NCBI GenBank assembly: GCA_000993535.1 | Contig: LBWG01000002.1 | Location: 1-56,776 of the forward strand | Length of the DNA: 56,776 nt | From: Candidatus Uhrbacteria bacterium GW2011_GWF2_39_13 | Lineage (GTDB): Bacteria; Patescibacteriota; Patescibacteriia; UBA9934; GWF2-40-263 | Direction: 5' to 3' | Part shown: piece after piece, positions 27,959-37,226 of the stretch | How the letters are laid out: each line of letters starts with the position of its first letter | Position numbering within the stretch: position 1 is the first letter of the stretch | The notes under the pieces: model-generated | Told to the model about the DNA's origin: nothing | What the model saw: the letters and a program-made list of their open reading frames with translations, nothing else | The model's database searches: none | Made by a program: the position numbers and the translations under genes

Positions 27959-29129
27959 AATAAGGAAAAGCAACTTTTCTCAAGATATCCAACGTTTGTT
28001 CTGCGGCACGTTTCCAACTGAATTCACTTGCTCGTTGAATACCCAGCTCTCGAAGTTCGCGCATCCCTTCTGGAACCAAAAGACATTGTGTTAACGCAAA
28101 AGACATGGCTTCAATATCTTCAGGGTTTACGTATACGACTGCCTCTCCCCCTACTTCTGGCAATGCACCTTGATCAGAAGCAATAACGGGCGTACCGACT
28201 GCCATTGCCTCCAATAACGGAAGACCAAATCCTTCATCAAAAGAAGGATAAAGCAAACAGGCTGCTCGACTTAATAATTGCCACTTCTGTTGCTCTGTCA
28301 CAGACCCCAAAAAAACAATAACTCCCTCAGGTTCGATAGATTTCCATCGTTGATTGATCTGTGTAAGAACTTGCTCAACTTCCTGCGTATGCCATCCCAT
28401 CTTTCCTGCTAACACACAACGTACCTGGGACACTTGTTCTGGATGGCTTTGTAAAAAAAGATCAAACGCCTGCAAGGCATTTACGATATTTTTTCGTGGT
28501 TCAATGGTTCCTAATATCAACACAAAATCTCGATCAAAGGGAAAGTGTTGGCTGATTTGATCTGTCTCTTTTAACGCGTTATACGCCTCTTGTACATTTA
28601 CTCCTTCATAGACAACTCGGACACGGCCCTGCGTTTGCGGAAATAATTCGTGTAATTTATTTTGTGTCGTTTGTGAAACAGCAATAAGAGCACTGGCTCG
28701 TGCGAAACTTCTAGGAACAAGAACGCGGGTAGAAAAATGTTGGTTTGAAGGAAACCATTCTGCATGATCATAAATAGCTAGATCATGAACCGTGATAACC
28801 GTCTTTCCTATCCAAGCAAACGGAATCTGGCCAAAAGGAGAAAAAAAGACATCCGGTCTATGAATCCAAAAACGAAAAGGCAAAAAAAGATGACGTGAAA
28901 CAAAAGAAAATGTTGGACCAAAAGGAGAAAGAATCTTCACATGTGATCCCAGTGATTGAAGTTCTTTTATGGATTGAGCCGATAAACAAGCTGGAGTGTA
29001 AATAAAAAAAAGATCGTTGGGAGCAAGACGAATCATCGAGATCAAAATCGACCACGTATAATGTTCGATTCCTGCACCACGAGAGCCATCTACAGCACAC
29101 AGAGTTGTTCCATCAATGGCAATCCTCAT
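27957..29129 (-). CDS. glycosyltransferase family 4
   Basis: MRIAIDGTTLCAVDGSRGAGIEHYTWSIL…LLYPSFDEGFGLPLLEAMAVGTPVIASDQGALPEVGGEA. Confidence 0.9.
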   Translation of the reverse strand: MRIAIDGTTLCAVDGSRGAGIEHYTWSILISMIRLAPNDLFFIYTPACLSAQSIKELQSLGSHVKILSPFGPTFSFVSRHLFLPFRFWIHRPDVFFSPFGQIPFAWIGKTVITVHDLAIYDHAEWFPSNQHFSTRVLVPRSFARASALIAVSQTTQNKLHELFPQTQGRVRVVYEGVNVQEAYNALKETDQISQHFPFDRDFVLILGTIEPRKNIVNALQAFDLFLQSHPEQVSQVRCVLAGKMGWHTQEVEQVLTQINQRWKSIEPEGVIVFLGSVTEQQKWQLLSRAACLLYPSFDEGFGLPLLEAMAVGTPVIASDQGALPEVGGEAVVYVNPEDIEAMSFALTQCLLVPEGMRELRELGIQRASEFSWKRAAEQTLDILRKVAFPY

Positions 29130-29626
29130 AAAAGTTTCAATCCTTGAAAAATTCCTTGTGAAAAAGCCAGGACAAGAAGGCCTGCCACAAGCACTCCCGC
29201 AATGATGCAAGGAATAGCAAGTTCTTTTTTAATCTGAAAAAAAATAGCCAGAACGGTTGCTGTCCATACTCCTGTTCCTGGCAACGGGACAGCAACAAAG
29301 AAAAAAAGAAAAAAAGCTCCCCATGTGGAATACGTCTGTCCGTATTTTTTTTCAAGAGAAATAAACCATTGATCAAAACGAGACTTGATTCTTGGAGCGT
29401 GTTGTAATGACCAATGCAAAAATGACGGCAAGCACAAATAGATGACCACAAGAGGAATAAGGTTTCCTAAAATCGTACTTATGTAAGCCGTAAGAGAAGG
29501 CAATTTAAAAACAAATAAAGCAATCGGAAGAGCCGCACGCAACTCGGTAATAGGAAGAGCTGCTAAAATGGCTGAAGCAACCTCCGGTGGAAGAATAGAA
29601 ACCCATTGAATAAGTGTTTCGATCAT
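29126..29626 (-). CDS. small multidrug export-like membrane protein (COG2426 type)
   Basis: PITELRAALPIALFVFKLPSLTAYISTILGNLIP…PGTGVWTATVLAIFF. Confidence 0.8.
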   Translation of the reverse strand: MIETLIQWVSILPPEVASAILAALPITELRAALPIALFVFKLPSLTAYISTILGNLIPLVVIYLCLPSFLHWSLQHAPRIKSRFDQWFISLEKKYGQTYSTWGAFFLFFFVAVPLPGTGVWTATVLAIFFQIKKELAIPCIIAGVLVAGLLVLAFSQGIFQGLKLL

Positions 29627-29656
29627 AAATGATTTGAGACTTTTGCAAAAGTTTCA

Positions 29657-30631
29657 TTACCAATCAAAGGTCTCATAGGCCCACACGGCCAGTGATTTTG
29701 CATCTTGAAATCTTCCTTCTTTTGTTTCTGATCCCAAAACAACGACAATAATTTCTCCTTCATTTTCATGCGAAAAAATGGTTCCTAAACAATATCCTGC
29801 CTCTGGTAAAAACCCTGTCTTGGCTCCAAGAATATCGTACGGAGGTTGATCAATAAAACTTCCAAGCAACTCATCTGTACTTTGAATCGTATAAACTCTA
29901 CCTGAAGAACCCACAACAGCAATGGAAGATTTTTGTGTAATCTCTCGAATGAGTTCATTCTCCAGAGCATGATCAAATAACAAAACCAAATCTGTTACCA
30001 CAGAAACATTCTTTGATGAAAGACCTGTTGTATCAGCAAAGGTCGTTTGTTGCATGCCAAATTCTGCTGCTGTTTCATTCATTCGCGCGACAAAATCTCC
30101 TTCTGTCATCCCTGATAGACGCGCTAAAACGGCTGTCGAACTATTATCACTTCCCACCAAACTTGCTTCAAGCAGATCCTTTATGCTGAGTGTTTCACCA
30201 ACAGGAAGATGCAACGTGGCTCCCAAACGAACATCTTCAGAAGTCATCATCGCAGTGGCTGAGAGATCCGGTTGAGTTTGAAGAAACACAAAAGCTGTCA
30301 TGAGTTTAGTAATAGAACCAATAGAACGCGGCTGATGAATATTTTTTTCAAACAACACTTCTTGAGAGGCTCGGTCAACCACAATAGTGCTTTGAGCACT
30401 TGTGACAATCCCAAGGCTTGTAGGTTCAACGTTTATTGGTGCTTGTTGCCGATTGGGTGACTCAGGAAGGTGAAAAGACATGACCTGATAAGCCTCCAAA
30501 AGATCAAAAGACTGGACAGAAGAATCCTGTTCCAAAAAAGATCTGTGCTGCTGAAGTTCTCCTGCGTCCGCTGGAAAAAACTGTAAAAGCGCTGTCGTTA
30601 AAATAAGTTGCGTAAAAAACTTTATGATCAT
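29657..30631 (-). CDS. D-alanyl-D-alanine carboxypeptidase (peptidase S11)
   Basis: SIGSITKLMTA (SxxK), GSDNSS (SxN), GAKTGF (KTG). Confidence 0.9.
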   Translation of the reverse strand: MIIKFFTQLILTTALLQFFPADAGELQQHRSFLEQDSSVQSFDLLEAYQVMSFHLPESPNRQQAPINVEPTSLGIVTSAQSTIVVDRASQEVLFEKNIHQPRSIGSITKLMTAFVFLQTQPDLSATAMMTSEDVRLGATLHLPVGETLSIKDLLEASLVGSDNSSTAVLARLSGMTEGDFVARMNETAAEFGMQQTTFADTTGLSSKNVSVVTDLVLLFDHALENELIREITQKSSIAVVGSSGRVYTIQSTDELLGSFIDQPPYDILGAKTGFLPEAGYCLGTIFSHENEGEIIVVVLGSETKEGRFQDAKSLAVWAYETFDW

Positions 30632-31176
30632 ACTTCCACATCAGGTTCTTGATTCAATAACTCATTTATTTTTTCATTTGTTCTAAAGGTTTCATATTCT
30701 GGAAGCTCTGAAAGACCATGAAGTCCAATGGCTTGAAGAAATTCATGACTAACCGTATAGACCAGTTGAAGACGAGTTTTATCCTGTTCTTCGATAATAA
30801 ATCCGCGCATCAAAAGATTACGCAAAATAAGAGAACAATTGACCCCTCGAATAAGTTCTATTTCCGGTTTGGTTATAGGTCCACGATAAGCAATAATCGT
30901 GAGTGTTTCCAAAGAAGGTCTTGTCAGAGGTCCAGATGCCTCTTTTTTCAGAAACTTTGAAACATCCTCTCCTGTGAGAGGATTGGTCACCATTTGCACG
31001 GTTTCATTGTGTTCCATCAAATGAATGCCTGATGTTTCTTTATTAAAACGAGCAGTAATATCATCGATGGCTTCACGAACAACCTCTTGCGATAGATTCA
31101 AATGTTTACGAAGATCAATCAATTTAATAGGCTTTGCCGCAGCGAACAGCACGGCTTCAATCGTTGTTGTAATCAT
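30628..31176 (-). CDS. scpB: segregation and condensation protein B
   Basis: IEAVLFAAAKPI…LTRPSLETLTIIAYRGPITKPEIELIRGVNC. Confidence 0.93.
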   Translation of the reverse strand: MITTTIEAVLFAAAKPIKLIDLRKHLNLSQEVVREAIDDITARFNKETSGIHLMEHNETVQMVTNPLTGEDVSKFLKKEASGPLTRPSLETLTIIAYRGPITKPEIELIRGVNCSLILRNLLMRGFIIEEQDKTRLQLVYTVSHEFLQAIGLHGLSELPEYETFRTNEKINELLNQEPDVEV

Positions 31177-31179
31177 AAT

Positions 31180-31878
31180 TTAGTCGACGCGTTTAATTTC
31201 GATCTCCTCAAAGGCGTTCCCCTGAACGACAGATACGATTCGCTGCTTTACCAGTTCAAGCAGAGCCAAAAAACTGACAACGATATCCACTTTAGATTTT
31301 CCCCCACTGGCAATCTGGGCAAAGGTCATGTTTGCTCGAGCCAAAATAGCTTGATGGATTTCTTGAAGTCGCTCCTTTACAGAAACCACTCGATCCAATG
31401 CCGCTGTTTGTAATTTAAAAAATGGTTCAAGTCGTTTAAGAAGTCCCGTAAAGGCTTCTTGAAGAAGACTCGATGTTACGTTTGTCACTATTTCACCAGG
31501 GTAAACCTTTACTAAATCTGCTTGAGAGCGCTCAAAAGAAGTGTGGTTATTCATGAAAAGATCTTCGAGGATTTTTGACGCATCAACAAATTCTTTATAG
31601 AGACGTAATTGTAAGGCAAGTTTTGATGAATCATCTTCGAACACTTCTTGTTCAACAGGAAGGATGGCTTGGGACTTAATAAGAAGAAGTTTGGTAGCGA
31701 CAATAAGAAAATCTGCCAGTTCTGAGGGAGGGACTTCCTGAGTCTCAATATAGCGAAGATACCCCTGTGTCACTTGAGCAAGAGAAATTTCTGTAATAGG
31801 AAGCTCCTGAGCCTGGATAAGTTCAAGAAGAACATGGAGTGGTCCATCAAATTTTTCTAACCGAACTTCAAAACCCAT
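31180..31878 (-). CDS. scpA: segregation and condensation protein A
   Basis: VRLEKFDGPLHVLLELIQAQELPITEISLAQVTQGYLRYI…FLIVATKLLLIKSQAILP; ORF extends to 31926. Confidence 0.93.
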   Translation of the reverse strand: MGFEVRLEKFDGPLHVLLELIQAQELPITEISLAQVTQGYLRYIETQEVPPSELADFLIVATKLLLIKSQAILPVEQEVFEDDSSKLALQLRLYKEFVDASKILEDLFMNNHTSFERSQADLVKVYPGEIVTNVTSSLLQEAFTGLLKRLEPFFKLQTAALDRVVSVKERLQEIHQAILARANMTFAQIASGGKSKVDIVVSFLALLELVKQRIVSVVQGNAFEEIEIKRVD

Positions 31879-31916
31879 AATTAGGCTCCATTGTAACTGA
31901 TTTATTGGTGTCCCGC

Positions 31917-31949
31917 AAAAAAACAACGTTGTATAAAGACGTTGTTTTT
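31917..31949 (-). terminator. hairpin terminator between aspS and scpA
   Basis: AAAAACAACGT…ACGTTGTTTTT inverted repeat. Confidence 0.65.
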
Positions 31950-31958
31950 GATTAAAGA

Positions 31959-33359
31959 TTACGTTTCTAAATCCAGTTTAATATGTACATCTCGTAAACG
32001 CTTTGGTTCCAGTGGAGTTGGAGCTCCCATCATCGGATCGCGTGCATCTCCTGTTTTTGGAAAAGGGATGACTTCCCGGATGTTTGGTTCGCCTGCTAAC
32101 AACATCACGATACGATCAATTCCTGGAGCAAAACCCCCATGTGGAGGTGCACCGTAGGTAAAGGCGTCAAGCATATGTCCAAAACGGTCATGCTGTTCTT
32201 CTTCACTAATCCCTAATTTATCAAAAATCTTCTTTTGGAGAGCTTGCTCATGAATACGAATGCTTCCGCTAGAAAGCTCAAATCCATTAAGAAAAAGGTC
32301 GTAAGCGTTTGCCCGAACACTCATGGGGTCAGAATCAAGTTTTTCCATGTCCTCTGGGTGAATAGAACAAAAAGGATGGTGCTGTGCCTGAATAGACCCA
32401 TCTTCCAGACGCTCAAACATAGGAAAATCCACAATCCACCCAAAGGCTAATTCATTTGGATCGTTTTTATCTTGACGCAAATCCGGCTTGTCAGAACCAA
32501 ACTTTTCCATGGACTGCGCATACGTAAAACGAGGAAAAGGACGTGTTGAAATTCGTTTTTCAGGAAACAGTTCTTCAACAAGAGTAATAAACATGGCTTC
32601 GGTATAGCTCAAAATATCTTCACGTTCCACGAAAGACATTTCAAAGTCCAGTTGCGTAAACTCTGGCTGTCGATCTCCTCGTTGATCCTCATCACGGAAA
32701 CAGCGGGCGATTTGAAAATATCGTTCAAAGCCTGCCACCATACACAGTTGTTTAAACTGTTGCGGAGATTGAGGAAGCACATAAAAGGTTCCCTCATGTA
32801 AACGCGACGGCACGACAAATTCACGAGCTCCTTCAGGAGTTCCCTTCATCAGAATCGGCGTTTCAATTTCAATGAAGCGGTTCCTGTGCATATAATCACG
32901 AAAAAATTGAACGATCTTGTCACGCATTCTGATATTTCTGGCCATGCGTTCGCTACGCAAATCAAGATAACGATATTTCAAACGCAACTCCTCATTCACA
33001 AGAATCGTATCCTTATCGATTTCAAAAGGAGGAGTAATGGCTGTATTTAATATCTGTAGAGTGGTTGCAGCAATCTCAATAGTTCCTGTTTGAATGTCTG
33101 GATTGATTTGCTTCTCTCCACGTTTCTGAACTTTTCCATCAACGGCGACAACATACTCTGGTCGGAGGGTATCAATAATGCTCGCCGTAATCTCATCAAG
33201 ATCCGGTTTATAAAAAACTATTTGTGCGACCCCGCTTCCATCACGTAAATCGATGAAAACAAGCTTATCCCCCATTTTTCGTATTCGATGAACCCATCCG
33301 TTTAATCGTACAGGTTGGTCAATCTTCTCCACGGTTTGATCTATCCATGTTCGTTGCAT
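31959..33359 (-). CDS. aspS: aspartyl-tRNA synthetase (bacterial type, GAD insertion absent)
   Basis: VRLNGWVHRIRKMGDKLVFIDLRD…FRDEDQRGDRQPEFTQLDFEMSF; GSDKPDLRQDKNDPNELAFGWIVDFP skips GAD. Confidence 0.94.
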   Translation of the reverse strand: MQRTWIDQTVEKIDQPVRLNGWVHRIRKMGDKLVFIDLRDGSGVAQIVFYKPDLDEITASIIDTLRPEYVVAVDGKVQKRGEKQINPDIQTGTIEIAATTLQILNTAITPPFEIDKDTILVNEELRLKYRYLDLRSERMARNIRMRDKIVQFFRDYMHRNRFIEIETPILMKGTPEGAREFVVPSRLHEGTFYVLPQSPQQFKQLCMVAGFERYFQIARCFRDEDQRGDRQPEFTQLDFEMSFVEREDILSYTEAMFITLVEELFPEKRISTRPFPRFTYAQSMEKFGSDKPDLRQDKNDPNELAFGWIVDFPMFERLEDGSIQAQHHPFCSIHPEDMEKLDSDPMSVRANAYDLFLNGFELSSGSIRIHEQALQKKIFDKLGISEEEQHDRFGHMLDAFTYGAPPHGGFAPGIDRIVMLLAGEPNIREVIPFPKTGDARDPMMGAPTPLEPKRLRDVHIKLDLET

Positions 33360-33411
33360 ATATAAAACGAAAATTTCTTAATAAGTGAAAAGATTTATAT
33401 TTATTTCAATA

Positions 33412-34806
33412 TCACGGAGTTAATCGATTCATAAGACGAGGGAACGGAATCGTTTCGCGCACATGGTGCAGTCCGCACAACCAAGCAACGATTCGTTCCA
33501 ATCCATAACCAAAACCGGAATGCGGGACAGATCCGTAACGACGCAAATCTACGTACCATTCAAAGGGTTTTGGATCGAGGTTATGTTCACGAATACGAAT
33601 CATGAGTGTTTCATAATCGTCTTCACGCTGAGATCCTCCAATAATTTCTCCATAGCCTTCTGGTGCCAACAAGTCATTATTCAGACAACGTGTTGGATCC
33701 TGTGGATCACGTTTCATATAAAACGCTTTGACAGCTGCGGGATATTTTTCCAAAAAAATGGGACGATCGTACTGTTGAGTCAAGAGCGTTTCATCATCAG
33801 CTCCTAAATCATCCATCTCTCCAATATCGCTTCTCATCGCTCGAAGCTTTGCCACAGCTTCTTGATGAGTGATATGTACAAACGGCGCCTGCACTTTTTC
33901 AAGAGGCGCGGTATCGCGACCGAGAACCTTTAATTCATATTGACAGTGTTTCAAGACATCCTGAACAATACGACAAATCAGTGCTTCTTGGATCGCCATG
34001 TTTCCTTCGTGTTCGACAAAGGTGGCTTCAGCATCCATCATCCAAAATTCCGTGAGATGGCGGCGAGTCTTTGATTTTTCTGCACGAAACACAGGACCAA
34101 AATCAAACGCACGTCCAAGGCTCATGATCCCCGCTTCCAAATAGAGCTGACCGGATTGAGCCAAATAGGCTTTTGTTTTTCGTGTTGAGGCTTCGACAGG
34201 CTCAGCCGATATTAAATTATTCCCTGAGCTTGCTAGCGGTGAGCTGGTCGAATCCGTCGAAGGGGCATCTGGCTCATCACTAAAATAATCCATTTCAAAT
34301 AATTCCGTCGTTCCCTCACAAGAGGTCGGGGTCAAAATAGGCGTATCAAATTTTACAAATCCGTTTTCATGGAACCATTCAAAGGTAGAGGTGATGATGC
34401 GATCACGCACACGCATCACCGCCCACTGGCTTTCTGCACGCAACCAGAAATGTCGATGATCTAAAAGAAAATCTGGACCATGTTCTTTCTTTCCGATTGG
34501 GTATCCTTCCGGAGCAATCTGAATCGCTTGAATAAACCGACCTTCTAATTCAAATCCCAACGGAGCACGGGTATCTTCTTTTACGATTCCACGAACCACG
34601 ACAGATGATTCAAGACGCAGGCTTTCAAGAACCGCCCATTGATCTTCTGTCAGATCAGCCTTGGAATAGACGACTTGTACCCGACCTGTTCCATCACGAA
34701 ATTGTAAAAAGAAAATTTTGCCACTAGAACGAAAGTTATAGCACCAGCCCTTGAGTTCCACCTCCTCCCCTACGTGTTTATGAATTTCAGAAACGTTTAT
34801 TGTCAT
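33412..34806 (-). CDS. asnS: asparaginyl-tRNA synthetase with internal low-complexity insertion
   Basis: LAQSGQLYLEAGIMSLGRAFDFGPVFRAEKSKTRRHLTEFWMMDAE…GEIIGGSQREDDYE…DLRRYGSVPHSGFGYGLERIV. Confidence 0.93.
   Translation of the reverse strand: MTINVSEIHKHVGEEVELKGWCYNFRSSGKIFFLQFRDGTGRVQVVYSKADLTEDQWAVLESLRLESSVVVRGIVKEDTRAPLGFELEGRFIQAIQIAPEGYPIGKKEHGPDFLLDHRHFWLRAESQWAVMRVRDRIITSTFEWFHENGFVKFDTPILTPTSCEGTTELFEMDYFSDEPDAPSTDSTSSPLASSGNNLISAEPVEASTRKTKAYLAQSGQLYLEAGIMSLGRAFDFGPVFRAEKSKTRRHLTEFWMMDAEATFVEHEGNMAIQEALICRIVQDVLKHCQYELKVLGRDTAPLEKVQAPFVHITHQEAVAKLRAMRSDIGEMDDLGADDETLLTQQYDRPIFLEKYPAAVKAFYMKRDPQDPTRCLNNDLLAPEGYGEIIGGSQREDDYETLMIRIREHNLDPKPFEWYVDLRRYGSVPHSGFGYGLERIVAWLCGLHHVRETIPFPRLMNRLTP
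34191..34265. repeat. palindromic repeat element inserted in asnS
   Basis: CTTCGACAGGCTCAGC…TTCCCTGAGC[N]GTCGAAGGGG; shares ends with intergenic copies at 45.7-47.5 kb. Confidence 0.65.
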
Positions 34807-34908
34807 AGTGTCCTTAGTTTAGAAAAAAAATGAGTAAACAGCAACTGAATAGAAACTGAATAGGAAATCCTTGAAAAAGATCTTTTCTTTCTGTATCCTC
34901 TTCCTGTT

Positions 34909-35970
34909 ATGAAGCTTGATTGGTCGAAAATCCAAAATCCCATTATTGCGCTTTCTCCCATGGCAGACATGACGGACCAAAGTTTTTGCCGTGTGGTAAA
35001 AGATGTTTCAAAACAAGGGTCACTCATGAACGGTTTTGGCAGCCCTATCGTTTTTCGAGAAATGGTGAGTGCAGAAGCGGTCGTGCGAGGGAATGAAAAA
35101 ACGCTAGGGATGACGGATATCCATCCGGATGAGCGTCCCATTGTCCAGCAACTTTTTGGAAGCGATCCTGATACCTTGGCGGAGGCAGCTCGCATTATTG
35201 AAGAGCAGCATCATCCGGAAGGGTTTGATCTGAACATGGGATGTCCGGTTTATAAGATCGTACACAATTTCAATGGTGCGGCACTGATGAAAGAACCGGC
35301 ATTGGCCGCAAAAATCATCCAAAAAATAAAATCCGTTATCTCCGTTCCTCTTTCGATTAAAATTCGAACGGGTTGGAGCGATCCAAAAGAATGCCTTGAG
35401 TTTTCAAAAGTTATTGAAGCGGCAGGGGCTGACCTCATCACCGTGCACGGCCGAACAAAAATCCAAGGATATTCTGGAGAATCGGATTGGAATATCATCA
35501 AAGACGTCAAAAAAGGAATTTCAATCCCCGTATTGGCAAACGGAGATATACACACGACTGCATTGACTTTCGAAGCTCTTAAAACAACCCAATGTAATGG
35601 CGTTCTTATTGCCCGCGGGGCTCTTGGAAACCCTTGGATTTTTTCCCAAATTGAAAGTCTGCTTGCAGGCAAACCTCCAAAACAAATCTCTCTTGAAGAG
35701 CGTATACGGGTGATCAAACAACACCTGGACTATCACACGGAACAATATGGAGAACGGGGTATCCCAACATTTCGGAAACACTTAACGTGGTATCTGCGAG
35801 GTATTCCAAAAGCAAAAATCTACAAAGAACAGCTACATACAGCACAAACTCAAGAACAGGTGTGTCTTATCCTTGATCATCTTCTTTCAGACGGGGTTGT
35901 TGAAGAGACGATTTCTGATAGGGACGCAAATCATCCACACGCGACAAGACGTATTTTCATGAAAAAATAA
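34909..35970 (+). CDS. tRNA-dihydrouridine synthase
   Basis: NPIIALSPMADMTDQSFCRV…GFDLNMGCPVYKIVHNFNGAALMK…TVHGRTKIQGYSG…ANGDI…LIARGALGNPWIF. Confidence 0.94.
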   Translation: MKLDWSKIQNPIIALSPMADMTDQSFCRVVKDVSKQGSLMNGFGSPIVFREMVSAEAVVRGNEKTLGMTDIHPDERPIVQQLFGSDPDTLAEAARIIEEQHHPEGFDLNMGCPVYKIVHNFNGAALMKEPALAAKIIQKIKSVISVPLSIKIRTGWSDPKECLEFSKVIEAAGADLITVHGRTKIQGYSGESDWNIIKDVKKGISIPVLANGDIHTTALTFEALKTTQCNGVLIARGALGNPWIFSQIESLLAGKPPKQISLEERIRVIKQHLDYHTEQYGERGIPTFRKHLTWYLRGIPKAKIYKEQLHTAQTQEQVCLILDHLLSDGVVEETISDRDANHPHATRRIFMKK

Positions 35971-35998
35971 AAAACTTACGTCAAGACGTAAGTTTTTT
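35969..35998 (+). terminator. intrinsic terminator
   Basis: AAAAAACTTACGTC-AAG-ACGTAAGTTTTTT. Confidence 0.85.
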
Positions 35999-36089
35999 AT
36001 GTTGAGATCTGTACAAAACTCTTTTTTCATGTTAGGACAAAGGCGACAAACGTCTTGTTTGTTTTCAAAAAGATTATGAGGAGAAGTCA

Positions 36090-37157
36090 ATGAAAACTCT
36101 TTTTGTCGGAACAGGAAGCTATGTACCCAAAACTGTGACCAATGAAGAGTTATTCGATCTGTTTCATCAAGCCACAGACGGAAAGAGACCCTCTCAAAAA
36201 AATGGAGAACCCGTCAATTCAGATTGGCCTGAACGTTATTTCGGAATCAAAAGTCGATGTTTGGATCTGATAGGCAATACCATGACCGACACGGATCTTG
36301 CCGTCACAGCAGCGGAGCTTGCTCTTAAAAACAGTGGTATATCCTCATCACAAGTAGGAGTGCTGATCCACATCAGTCCAATCCCAGATAAAGTTCATTT
36401 CCAAAATCATATAGCAGATATCATTCAAAGATTGAATCTTGCAACAGATGTGCATGCGATCTATCTGGATCTTGGTTGTTGTGCCTTAGGTCCGGCTCTG
36501 CGAGAGGTGCAGGCTAATCTTCATTTGGAACCGGAAACGTACGTCCTTCTTATCTCGTCCCAATGCGTTTCACCGCTTATTCGAGACAAAGAATCTCTTT
36601 CCAGATACCTGAATCATCCCACAGAACCCTTTGCTTGGCTTACGACCGGAACAGTTTTTTCAGATGGCGCAGCGGCTATTGTGTGCAAGCACATAGATGA
36701 TCGTGAAAAACGAGGAATTTTAAGAATATGGGCTGGATGCAACCCGTCCGGAATCATCACGGCATACGAAAACGGTTTCTATATCATGAATGGTGCCTTT
36801 GTGAAGAAGAACTTCATCCCTACGATGCAAGCTCTGTATGGACGGATGCTCAAAGAATGGGACACTTACGTATATCCTTTCGTTGAAAAACCGTTCTCAC
36901 ATACGTTAGTAAAACGCTGGTATTTCCATCAGGCGAATGCAAATCTCATCAAGGAAGTCGTTGAATTACTTAAAATCCCCGTGGATCGCGTACCACTTCT
37001 TATCACAACAGAAGGAAATTCTTCTGCGGTTTCTACCATACGTCTTTTGGATAAAGATCGAAGGGACGGAACTGTACAAGAAGGAGATCTTGTCGTGTTT
37101 TTCTGGACTGGAGCTGGAAATGGCGCCCAGTACGGTTACAGCGTCATGATTGTGTAA
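36090..37157 (+). CDS. 3-oxoacyl-ACP synthase III / thiolase-superfamily condensing enzyme
   Basis: Cys (LDLGCCALGPAL), His (WYFHQANANLI), Asn (TTEGNSSAVS) KAS III triad. Confidence 0.85.
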   Translation: MKTLFVGTGSYVPKTVTNEELFDLFHQATDGKRPSQKNGEPVNSDWPERYFGIKSRCLDLIGNTMTDTDLAVTAAELALKNSGISSSQVGVLIHISPIPDKVHFQNHIADIIQRLNLATDVHAIYLDLGCCALGPALREVQANLHLEPETYVLLISSQCVSPLIRDKESLSRYLNHPTEPFAWLTTGTVFSDGAAAIVCKHIDDREKRGILRIWAGCNPSGIITAYENGFYIMNGAFVKKNFIPTMQALYGRMLKEWDTYVYPFVEKPFSHTLVKRWYFHQANANLIKEVVELLKIPVDRVPLLITTEGNSSAVSTIRLLDKDRRDGTVQEGDLVVFFWTGAGNGAQYGYSVMIV

Positions 37158-37169
37158 AAACCTTTACTC

Positions 37170-37206
37170 AAAATCATCAAACACATCTGTTTGATGATTT
37201 TTTCTT
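37170..37206 (+). terminator. intrinsic terminator
   Basis: AAATCATCAAACA-CATC-TGTTTGATGATTTTTTC. Confidence 0.8.
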
Positions 37207-37226
37207 TTAAAAACATGATCTATCCC

